A DNA stretch of 64,000 nt, from assembly GCF_030272615.1 (NCBI RefSeq), contig NC_081414.1:307875164-307939163 (forward strand). Reading direction: 5' to 3'. The translations under genes were made by a program, and so were the position numbers. The first letter of the stretch is position 1. Each line of letters begins with the position of its first letter. Under the pieces are notes generated by a model. The model saw nothing but the letters and a program-made list of their open reading frames with translations, searched no databases and had not been told where the DNA came from. Below, piece after piece: positions 1 through 8,714 of the stretch. The stretch is from Cryptomeria japonica (taxonomy: Eukaryota > Streptophyta > Pinopsida > Cupressales > Cupressaceae).

Positions 1-252
1 GTTACACCTGCGAAATTATGAAAACCTTAATGGTCACCTCTATTTCAAGTCACAATTTCACAGAAGGCATGATGACAGAATAGAAATGATAGTGAAACAA
101 CCAAAAACTTGCCTTCTTCCACAAAGCGATAAAACTTGCCTTCTTTCCTTGATCTAATGCATTAAAATTAATGTGTGAGCTAACTCCATGCTTGTTTAGC
201 CTATTCAAATCTGCATCTGTATGTTGACATCAATGACAACTCAATGCCAACA
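1..252 (-). repeat. E1 3' LTR, truncated by the window edge
   Basis: On the minus strand this begins TGTTGGCATTGAG directly after a purine tract. It matches the outer end of the E1 5' LTR near 26200-26508, including the segment about a mutated reading near 'acaaagcgataaaacttgcc'. Only the first 252 bp of a ~2.1-kb LTR is in the window. Confidence 0.85.
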
Positions 253-264
253 ATCTCCCCCTTT
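253..264 (-). other. E1 polypurine tract
   Basis: The minus strand reads AAAGGGGGAGAT immediately before the 3' LTR, which is the canonical PPT position for plus-strand DNA priming. A second, weaker copy preceded by an imperfect hairpin lies near 317-345. Confidence 0.8.
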
Positions 265-540
265 GGCATTGATGTCAACCATGCATTCTATGCATTCCAT
301 TCTTTTCTTCTCCCACTTTGACAACAATGGCAAAGGGTGAATGAACATCATCTTGTGACTGAGAACCAACAAGATTCCATTTGTTCTACACCTGCCACCA
401 ATCTGCTAACCTGTTAGAGTAATGGTCTCCCCCTAAGAGCTAGAACATCTATGCTGCTTCACCTTTGAAGTACACACAGGTTCAAGGATGTATAGTCTCA
501 AGTTATGAACTCCCCCCAAACCACAAATATATGTTTCCAT

Positions 541-1016
541 TTAAGTGTTGAAGGAGTGAGGGACAACACCCGACCTCAGTCTCAGATATTCAAAGGTGTC
601 CTTGGGCAGAGGTTTTATAAAATTATCAGCCACTTGTTCTCCAGTACTTACATATTTAACCTTGACTTCTTTTTCAAAAACCTTCTCTCTCAAGAAATGA
701 TACTTAATTTCTATGTGTTTTGTTCTTGAGTGCATAACAGGGTTCTTAGATATGTTAATAACACTTGAATTATCACACATAATAGGAATGGGGTCTAAAT
801 ATTTTACCTAAATATCCTTGAGTGTCTGCTTCATCCAAAGAACTTGTGAATAACATTTAGCAACAACTATGTACTCAACCTTAGCTGTGGACAAAGAAAT
901 AGATTCCTGTTTCTTGTTGTGCCACGAAACCATCCTATCACCAAGGAAGAAAGCTCCACTACTAGTTCTCTTCCAATCATCCACACAACTTGTCCAATTT
1001 GCATCTGTGTAGGTTT
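541..1016 (-). pseudogene. E1 RNase H domain (copia pol C-terminus)
   Basis: Minus-strand frames give copia RNase H motifs in order: a region like 'SLSTAKVEYI', then 'WMKQTLKDI', 'MCDNSSVINISKNPV', 'HSRTKHIEIKYHFLRE' and 'ADNFIKPLPKDTFEYLR'. The enzyme would degrade the RNA template during reverse transcription. The frame is broken by a stop upstream of 780 and by a frameshift near 1000. The last open piece ends at 541, about 280 bp before the PPT, leaving no room for an env-like ORF in this element. Confidence 0.85.
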
Positions 1017-1017
1017 G

Positions 1018-2188
1018 CTAAGTGAATTCATCATTCTTTGGATACCACAAACCATAATCAAGTGTATTCTGCATACATCTAAATATATTTCTCACAGTAT
1101 GTACATGAGATTTCTTTAGGGCAGCTTGAAATCTTGCTACCATGCATATAACTTGTACTATGTCAGGCCTAGAGGTAGTTAGATACAGAAGACTCCCAAT
1201 CATGGATCTATACATAGTTTGATCAACATCAAGTGACTCATCATTTTTACTTAACTTGCATCCAGTCACCATAGGAGTATTGATAGGCTTGCGAGCTTCC
1301 ATTTGAAACCTTTTCAACATGTCTTTGACATACTTGGTTTGTGAAATGAATATACCTTTGTTTAATTAAAATATTTGCAAACCAAGAAAATAGGACAACT
1401 CTCGTAACAAGGACATTTTAAATTCTAATTGTAGCAAATTCTTTGCACAAACTTTCTTTATTCCCAACAAAGATAATGTCATCTATGTACACAACACTAA
1501 TAATCATAAGATTACCTTCAATTTTAATGCATAAGTTACTCTCAGCACATCCCTTCTTGAAGCCTTGTAGATGTAGATATTTATCCAGTCTAGAGTACCA
1601 TGCTCTAGGTGCCTACTTCAAGCCATACAATGCTTTCCTTAATCTGCATACAAAGTCTTCAGTCTCATGCAATTTAAATCCTTCAAGTTTCTCAATGTAT
1701 ACTTCTTCTTCAAGGTTTCCATTCAAAAATGCATATTTTACATCCATTTAATATACTTTATAACCTTTGTATGCCGAAAATGCCAAAAACATTGTAATGG
1801 CCTCAAGTCTAGTAATAGGGGCAAAGGTTCCTTCAAAGTCTATACTCTCTACTTGTGCATACCCCTTGCATACTAATCTGGCTTTATTTCTAACTACTTT
1901 GTTGTCCTCATTTACCTTGTTCCTGTAGACCCACTTTGTGCCAATGACATTCTTATTAGCTGGCCTGGGTACTAAATCCCATGTTTTATTCTTTTCAATA
2001 TGTTGCAATTCTTCCTCCATTGCTTTCACCCAATTCTCACTCTTGTTGGCTTCAATGTAGTTCTTTGGTTCCATTTTAGTCAGGAGACAAAATTTAACTT
2101 GTTCATTGTTCCTTGCATGTCTTCTCCTCATTTTTACACCTTCATTTTTGTTGCCAATGATCTGATCCTCAGGATGATTCTTTTGCAC
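1018..2188 (-). pseudogene. E1 reverse transcriptase domain (copia)
   Basis: The open frame 2188-1748 carries 'NWVKAMEEELQHIEKNKTW', 'IGTKWVYRNK' and 'KARLVCKGYAQ', the N-terminal signature of copia RT. After a stop near 1746 the same sense gives '[19 protein letters not shown]', 'LRKALYGLK' and an intact catalytic YIDDIIFVG near 1478-1500. The frame at 1320-1018 has 'YRSMIGSLLYLTTSRPDIV', the RT-RNase H connection. The order and spacing are normal for the family. Several nonsense codons and at least one frameshift make it inactive. Confidence 0.9.
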
Positions 2189-2319
2189 ATATCTATTTGA
2201 GGGGTTGTTATTGACTTCTTCTTTAATTTCAAATTATTCTTCCTCTTCATAGCATGGTTCCTCAATCTGATTTGCTACACTTTGATTTACTTTTTGCAAG
2301 TCATCATCAACTCTTACAT

Positions 2320-3175
2320 TTAGACTCTCAACAACTTTCTTTGTAGGTGTTTGTTGAAAGACTTGTATGCCTTGCAGTGAGTTGAGTAGCCCAAGAATAT
2401 ACCTTCATCACATCTGGCATCGAAGCTTCCTAATCCATCCTCATCTCTTCTGATAAAAAAATTGCTTCCAAAAACTTTAAAGTACTTGACAGAGTATTTC
2501 TTGTCATACCATAGCTCATATGGTGTCATTTTACTATTTACTCTTAGTTGTACCCTATTAAGTGTGTAGACTGTTATATGGGTAGCCTTTTTCCAATAGA
2601 CATTGGGTAAGTTTGATTCATTCAACATTGTTCTTGTCATTTCTTTAACCGTCATGTTCTTTCTTTCCACAACACCATTTTGTTGTGGTGTTCTAGCTGC
2701 AAAATATTGTCTTTTAATTCCATGTAGCTCACAATAATCTTCAAATTCATTTGATGTAAACTCACCTCTTCAATCTCATCTCAAGCACTTCAGCTTGTAT
2801 CCACTCTCCTTCTCAACCATTTTTCTGAAAATTTTGAATTTTTCAAAGGCTTGTGACTTATCTTGCAGGAAGGCTACCTTGGTCATTCTTGAGTAATCAC
2901 CAATGAGTAGCATGAAATACTTTTCACCATTTAGAGATCTTGTCCTAGTAGGACCACATAAATTAGTATGCACTAGTTTTAATGGCCTTGTGGTTGAATA
3001 TTCCTTGGTCTTAAAACTAAACCTAGTTTGCTTACCTTTCTGACACTCATCACATATAGTGTTTGTTGGTTTTGCAATTTTAGGTATGTGTCTCACATAC
3101 CCCTTAGAGCTTATTTTAACAAGATTCTCAAAATTTAGATGGCCTAATCTTTTGTGCCATTACCAACTCTCATCT
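2320..3175 (-). pseudogene. E1 integrase (GAG-pre-integrase, HHCC and DDE core)
   Basis: The minus strand first shows the pre-integrase/zinc segment ('WHKRLGHLNFENLV', then 'CDECQKGKQ'). The core follows in the frame at 3096-2776 ('KLVHTNLCGP', 'YFMLLIGDYSRMT'), and the C-terminal part ('QQNGVVERKNMTVKEM', 'PYELWY', 'CDEGIFLGYS') lies in 2700-2320. Integrase would insert the cDNA into the chromosome. The first catalytic Asp of the DDE triad, normally in HTDLCGP, reads Asn here (codon at 2964-2962). The glutamate in VVERK is kept. The frame is interrupted between 2670 and 2776. Confidence 0.9.
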
Positions 3176-3299
3176 ACTTTCCCCATCATACATTATGACT
3201 CAAAGCATTCTCTTAGGTTATACACATTGCATCGGTCCTCTTACCTTCAACAATTAGTTTCTCTTACTTACTTTCCTTATTTCACATCCATTTGAGTTG

Positions 3300-3640
3300 A
3301 ATGTAAATTTGTAGCCTTTATCACACATTTGACTTACACTAAGTAAGTTGTGTTTTAACCCTTCACCATAATATACATCATGTACTTTCAACTTACCATC
3401 AATACTTAATGTTCCTTTGCCTTTTATCTTGATGGAAGAATTGTGACCAAACCTGACCGAGTCTCCATTTCAATCCTCAAATTTTATACTTTTTTTTGTC
3501 CCTTGTCATGTGGTTGGATCACCCACTGTCAACCACCCAAAGGTTCTTTCTCTCTACGTGCAATGTTGTTTGCACTATCAAACTTGATTCATTTTTATCT
3601 TTATCCTTTTCTACCCACACTTGCTTAGTTTCTTGTCTCT
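3300..3640 (-). pseudogene. E1 aspartic protease region (copia)
   Basis: On the minus strand a tryptophan-led 'WVVDSG' followed by 'SNHMTRDKKK' is readable near 3535-3495. This is the copia protease active-site block, with a stop replacing the residue after DSG. Downstream, 'GDSVRFGHNSSIKIKGKGT' and 'HNLLSVSQMCDKGYKFTFNSN' match the conserved linker to integrase. The protease would cut the Gag-Pol polyprotein. The segment is too broken to form a long open frame. Confidence 0.75.
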
Positions 3641-3669
3641 TCTCTATTGCATCATTCTGAATAGATGTG

Positions 3670-4304
3670 GCTTTTCATTCCACATTTGATGTCCTCTTTT
3701 AGTTAGCAGCTCTTGATTTACAGTTCTTTTCTATATGACCATAGTTTTGACAGTAGTAGCACTTTACATTTGTACTAAATGATGAAATAGAGGGTTTACC
3801 ATTAGACAAAGATGTTTTTCTTCTACACTCAACTTCTATGGCCAAATTCATTACAATAATAGCATATAACATTAACATCCCTTAGAACAACAAAAGGATT
3901 CTTGTTTTCATAACTTGGAGGAGGTCTATGCATAAGTCTACAATTTGAAATTTTATGTCCATATAAATTAAATTTATAACAATAGTCATGAAATGGAGAA
4001 GAATACTAGTTATTATTGTCAAAATTATTCCTCATTGGCCTTCTTGGAGTAGCATATCTTGATCCTCTAATCTTATTTCTCATGTCCTTGACCTTCATGA
4101 AGCCATCATCATCCATCTTCGCCTTTCCTTTAGGATCAACATGATTATTTCTTGTAGAAGTAACAACATTTGTCTTCAAACTTTCAGAAGTAGTATTTAA
4201 ATCAACTTTCTTTCTTGGAGTATTACTAACTATGAAGGTTTTCCCATCACCATTCTCACTTGAGGATACAAAGTGTATGTCCTTTAGTGAATCCATATTG
4301 GTAG
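3670..4304 (-). pseudogene. E1 gag C-terminal part with zinc knuckles
   Basis: The minus strand gives a clear CCHC knuckle, CYYCQNYGHIEKNC, near 3760-3715. Further upstream are two degenerate knuckles (CYYCNEFGHRS followed by a stop, and a Cys/His segment near 3990-3940). The frame above 4006 is basic and Asn-rich ('RGSRYATPRRPMRNN'), typical of a nucleocapsid linker. Translation reaches 4304, where the sequence is cut by solo LTR A; residues read beyond that point belong to the LTR. Its N-terminal continuation is at 5472-5748 and 23168-24365. Confidence 0.8.
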
Positions 4305-5476
4305 AACATTGTAAAGTGAAAAATTGGACCCTAGTGACTCCCCACCTAGGAGAGAGAAAGGAAGTCACTAGGATGATTTTCACTTGGAGGAACTTTACAT
4401 TCAAAAGAGGGGTTGAATCCACTAGATCCAAATCCAAGAGAAGCAAGGATGTGAATTCTGAGTGGATTGAAAGGGTTGAAGTGTGTTTTGCCCTCTTTTG
4501 TAAATAGGAAAGTTGACTTGTTGACTATGTGGAAAAAAGAGAGAAATTGAGTGAAATGAGGAGCTACCAGTTCTGGATTGTGTTGTAACTTTGGATCTGA
4601 GCTAATTAGATTGATACAAATCTTCCCTACAAATTTGGAGAAAAGTCATCGGGACCATGGCAACAATGTACATGGTCCTTCACAAAATATGCGAAACGAA
4701 AAGGGTTCTTCCATCTCTACAAATGAAGCCCAAACCTGCAATTACAGCTGCACACCTGCAACCTACACACATAAAAGAGGGGAAAAAGGGTTGTGGATAG
4801 GGGTTTGCCTTAGTCAAACCCCGGTTGAGGAATCAACCTTGAAAGAAAGTAATTGCAAATGCTTGAATGTAAACAATAAAAATGTATACCTTGTAGATCT
4901 GCAACTTGTTGATGATGATTGCTTTTCTTCTTGAATGTAATCACAAGTGTTGCATGGAATGGCATGTGGCATGACAAAACCCTAACACACAAACATGCTT
5001 GCAAATGAATGTTGTAATATTGCTCCAATGGATGAATGAAGAAGACTTGAATGGTCGAATGCTTGATAATGAAGACCCTTTGCTTGAATTTCACTTATTA
5101 TCCTTATCTTGCTCATGTCCCCCTTAAATGAGGGAAATGAATCTCATTTTATTTTTGCCTCAAAGATTAATTTTCAATCACTGAAGGTTGACAAAGAGGA
5201 AATGTGAACCCCGAAGTCGGATCATGCATAGGGGACTAGGCAGACCCAACATAGGGCCACCCTAAGAGGTGGGGACAAAGGCACCACGCCCCTGTCCTGC
5301 CCTATTTTGGAGCCCGGATAGGGTTTGGAAGCAGGGACAAGGCATGGGCAAGGAAGAACCCAAGGGTGAAGGTGCAGAAAGGGGTCTTGGTTAGAAAGGA
5401 GGGTGTCGTCGCCAAAGTGAGGACTTCGAATGTGGTTAAAATTACAAGAGGCACAATTTTATGATGCTACAAACAT
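4305..5476. mobile_element. Solo LTR A with 5-bp TSD AACAT
   Basis: The LTR proper is 4310-5471 (1162 bp). It begins TGTAAAGTG and ends GATGCTACA (TGTA...TACA ends) and is flanked by AACAT at 4305-4309 and 5472-5476. The E1 gag coding sense continues on both sides. It has no internal domain, so it is the product of LTR-LTR recombination. It is homologous along its length to solo LTR C (52869-54104): both contain 'ACTTTACATTCAAAAGAGG' and a 'GGGTTTGCCTT...GTCAAACCCCGGTT' segment. Apparent ORFs at 4232-5094 are spurious. Confidence 0.92.
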
Positions 5477-5748
5477 TGACCAACCTCATATCCTATGGCT
5501 GTCGAATCCTTTGAATTCTTTTTCTTCTTCAACATATCATCCAAGGCATTTGTATTACTTTCACATTTTAGCCTTAGCTTGAGATCTTCCTTACATATCT
5601 CAACCTCTTTCCCGAGATTCAAAACTTCTTCTTCTAGTTTTTGACATTACTTTTCTTTGACTTCGAGTTTTGATTTTAATACTTTGCTCATCATTTTGGC
5701 TTCCTCTAGCTGAGTTGTTAAGGTGTTAAGATTCATTCCAGACTCTTT
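5472..5748 (-). pseudogene. E1 gag coiled-coil segment
   Basis: The minus strand encodes a heptad-rich segment: 'TLTTQLEEAKMMSKVLKSKLE', then a stop, then 'CQKLEEEVLNLGKEVEICKEDL' and 'NALDDMLKKKKNSKDS'. This is the coiled-coil/'LDDML' block typical of SIRE-group Gag before the last knuckles. It joins the gag segment at 23168 upstream, across E2, and the 4304 segment downstream, across solo LTR A. Confidence 0.8.
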
Positions 5749-6650
5749 TGTTGGATATTGACACTCATTGGATTCATATGTTGTCATTGATGGCAACAAG
5801 ATTCTATAGAAGGCATATACCGGCATTAGGAGGCATAGACTGACAGATACCAGCATTGAAGTATTCAGGGTCATCACCGACACTGGCACTGGTATCCAGC
5901 AGTTTAGAGAAGTCGACATCAGTCTAGGATCCAAAAGGTTTTATTTGTAAAATCATTTTGTAATTATTGTATAGGACTGACATTGGATATCTTTTGTATT
6001 GTAAGCCGACATAAGACATATTATTTTTAAAAGGTATATAAGTCAGTCCGTAAGGTCATTTTGATGTAGGACAATATATATGACACAGTAGCAGAACTGT
6101 GTGATGCGAAGGAAATGAATGAAGGTTATTTTGTATGCAAATGTAATATCATGCTATGATCAATAGATAGTCTGTAAAGAATTCTTGGAGGAAAGGAGAT
6201 ACTGGTAGAAGGATTCAGGGTTAATGAACCTGTACATAACAAAGCTATAACCGAAACTCTTTTTGGCATTGTAGATGCACTTTTTGAGTTCATCATTACT
6301 GTTTTATCTTAGCAGAAGCTTGTAGTCAGTGAGACTCTTTTGTGTTGAGCAGTGTGCTCTAGGAAGTTTGCCTTCCTGCATGTGTAGGCCCCCATGCTAT
6401 GTAATATCCTTTCATATGGCCAGTGAACTAATATTATGGGTCACAAATCCCACCGTGGTTTTCCTCTTTGAGGTTTTCCACGTATAAATTCTATGTGTCA
6501 TGGTGTTCATTCATGTGGCTGATTTATTTACTTCATGTTATATGTTTCTTTATTTACCGGTTTATATGTGTATGTTATAATAAGGTAAAATCTATTATTA
6601 TTGACATAACATTGATTCACCCCCCCTCTCAGTGTTCTTGGTTTCCAGCA
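5749..6650 (+). repeat. E2 5' LTR
   Basis: 902 bp, TGTTGGATATTG...GGTTTCCAGCA. It matches the 3' LTR at 22270-23167 along its full length with scattered substitutions. Near the end is a conserved hairpin, AACATTGA / TCAGTGTT, around a C-run (6608-6636). The segment 'AATCCCACCGTGGTTTTCC' is shared with the LTRs of E3, E4 and E7. Confidence 0.93.
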
Positions 6651-6652
6651 AT

Positions 6653-6664
6653 TGGTATCAAAGC
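6653..6664 (+). other. E2 primer binding site (initiator-Met tRNA type)
   Basis: TGGTATCAAAGC starts two bases after the LTR end. It is complementary to the 3' end of plant initiator Met-tRNA with one change from the usual TGGTATCAGAGC. Confidence 0.88.
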
Positions 6665-6724
6665 TTAGTACCTCAGAGGAAGTTTAATAGCTTGAGGAAG
6701 ATCCTGAAACTAGAATCATTGAAC

Positions 6725-7876
6725 ATGGCTATGGAGAAGCAACTTGAGATGGCACTTGAGGATTATGATGCTGAAAGGATGAAGAACCTGAAACTGCAAG
6801 ATGAACTGAATTCTATTAATGAATTCATTCTTGTTCTGCAAGAAAGGTTATCATCTGCTCAAGCTAAGAGAAAGGAACTTTTGCAAAATCAGGATGATGA
6901 AGAGAAAAATGCACTTAAGGAACAATGTCAGAAGTCGAGTCAAGCAAACACACTCATGAAGAATGAAATGCAAGACCTGACTATGAGGTTATCAAAAGAT
7001 ATTGAGGACAGAAGGAAGAAGGAAGAAAATCTTGCTATATCTCTGAAGAACAAATTTGAAGAATGTGGCAGATTGACTCATGAAAATAATTTGTTGAGGA
7101 CTGATTTGGTACATTCCTGGAATAATGAACAAGAGCTTGAAAGACAAATAAGAACTCTGAGATATGATCTGACTATTGCAAGTGAGTGTAAAGAAAAATT
7201 CAGGATTAGTGTTGCACAGTTGGATGATTTATTGAAAAGACAAAGACAGAGTGAAGATTCTAGAGGACTTGGATTTGTACAAGGTGAAAGCTTCGATACT
7301 GCAAATGAAGATCAGACAACTGGTATGCAGAACTCATCAGACCAGAGGAAATCGGTAAGGAAATCTAATTCTTACAAATTTAATGGTAGATGCTTTATTT
7401 GTAATAAACCTAGGCATTCGGCTAGACAATGTAGAAAGAGAACAAATCAAAACTACCATTCAGTTCCTGTTTAATGCACAAATTGTATGAAATATGGTCA
7501 TAAGTCAGAAGATTGTAGAATGAATGTTAAGTTTCATGCATGTGAAAAGTTTGGACATTTGACTAATCAATGCAGATCAAGGAATGACAACGAATATGTT
7601 AAAGAAATTCAAAGGAACAATGTTACATGTTATGCATGCAACAAAATAGGTCATATTCCTAAGTATTGTAGAAGCAAGACTACACTGGTTAGCAATGATA
7701 AAGAAAATGATAAAGGAAAGCAGAAGGTAGATGAAATACAACAAGATCACACCAAGAGATGGGTTAGAAAATATGAAGAACAAAGTGGAGATGCAACTAC
7801 ATCGATTACTGCACTTGTGGCTCCACCGGTAGACCAAAGCATTCCTACACCGATAGGAAATTCATTCGGAAACTGA
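6725..7876 (+). pseudogene. gag: E2 gag-like protein: coiled coil plus four CCHC knuckles
   Basis: The start chosen is ATG 6725 ('MAMEKQLEMALEDYDAERM'). Residues 1-220 are highly charged and heptad-rich, with a block 'LDDLLKRQRQSEDSRGLGF'. Four knuckle positions follow: CFICNKPRHSARQC, CTNCMKYGHKSEDC, a third with its first Cys lost (FHACEKFGHLTNQC) and CYACNKIGHIPKYC. It would form the particle and bind the RNA. One in-frame TAA at 7472-7474 breaks it. The homologous E4 gag has Gln there, so this is a CAA-to-TAA change. The ORF ends '...IGNSFGN' as in E4. No protease follows. Confidence 0.88.
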
Positions 7877-8331
7877 GGCATAAACCTTAGGGGTTGGAAA
7901 ATTCTTTGCAAATCTTGCATATTCCCCATAAGAGATTTGGAGAGTTGTATTAGGTTTATCCAAGATAAAACTATGAAACTGACAATGATTAGTGCTCCTG
8001 AGGTGAAGAGGCTTGAGACTTTCATTTCTCCTATCACTTCTAACTCTGATCCAAAGCATAATCAACCTCTTGCATTCAGAAGGGTATAGAGGGAGAAAGA
8101 TGACAAGCCTCTTGTAGAGGAGAAGAAGGTGGAACCAATGAGGAAGCTAATTAGAAAGGTAACAACTGCACCCACACCTCTGACAAGGAAACCTACTTAG
8201 AAGAGGCGGCCTGCTCCATCTGCTCCTGCAACCCCCTGTAAGAAGAAAAAGAGTGATGAAGCAACTGAATCTGGTAAAATGACTTGTGCAGAGTTAATTG
8301 ATGAGGTAACTAAAGATGGAATTTTGAAGAA
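7877..8331 (+). pseudogene. E2 ORF2, N-terminal part (cut by the transposon)
   Basis: The frame after gag is short and basic: 'VEEKKVEPMRKLIRKV', Pro/Lys-rich 'KRRPAPSAPATPCKKKK', then the start of the conserved block 'CAELIDEVTKDGILK'. It stops exactly at the DNA-transposon TIR (8332) and resumes at 20527 with NVSNFYEYLDDNE. The same block in E4 reads uninterrupted as CAELVDEITNDGMLKNVQF, which fixes the insertion point between Lys and Asn codons. The longer N-terminal domain seen in E4 (44781-44266) is missing here. Function unknown. Confidence 0.75.
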
Positions 8332-8375
8332 GGGCAAGTGCACAAAGATGGTGGTCAGAAAAGTGGACACCACCC
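8332..8375 (+). repeat. Left terminal inverted repeat
   Basis: GGGCAAGTGCACAAAGATGG followed by TGGTCAGAAAAGTGGACACC. It pairs with 20478-20526 apart from a short insertion in the right copy. Confidence 0.88.
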
Positions 8376-8389
8376 AAAAAAAATATGGC

Positions 8390-8615
8390 AAAACAAGCAG
8401 CGCATACGCGGTTCTAAAATTTGAATTCACCGCATACACGCTTAGGTTTGTTGTTCCCGAGCTTAGAGAAGGTAGTGCGTATTTGCTGCTTTTAGGAAAA
8501 TGAGCGCGTACACGCTACCTCTAGGAAAATGAGCGTGTACGCACTACTTATAGGAAAATGAGCACATACGTGCTGATAATCCCAAGATGACCGCGTACGC
8601 GGTGCCTATCAAAAA
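8390..8615. repeat. Left subterminal repeats with GCGTACGC-type motifs
   Basis: A ~32-bp unit, roughly 'AGGAAAATGAGCGCGTACAC', is repeated three times between 8492 and 8575. Further copies of the palindromic core (CGCATACGCGG at 8400, CCGCGTACGCGG at 8592) surround it. Clusters of the same core occur inside the element at 16855-17120 and 19575-19655. Short subterminal repeats of this kind commonly serve as transposase binding sites, which is an inference here. Confidence 0.7.
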
Positions 8616-8714
8616 AAGTTTAAAAAAAAAACTGGGTCTTATTTTCCTATGAATAACACGTTTTTACTTTGTTTTTTCTTCATTTTCTCTCCTAAACCAC
8701 GAACAGGGTGCTAG

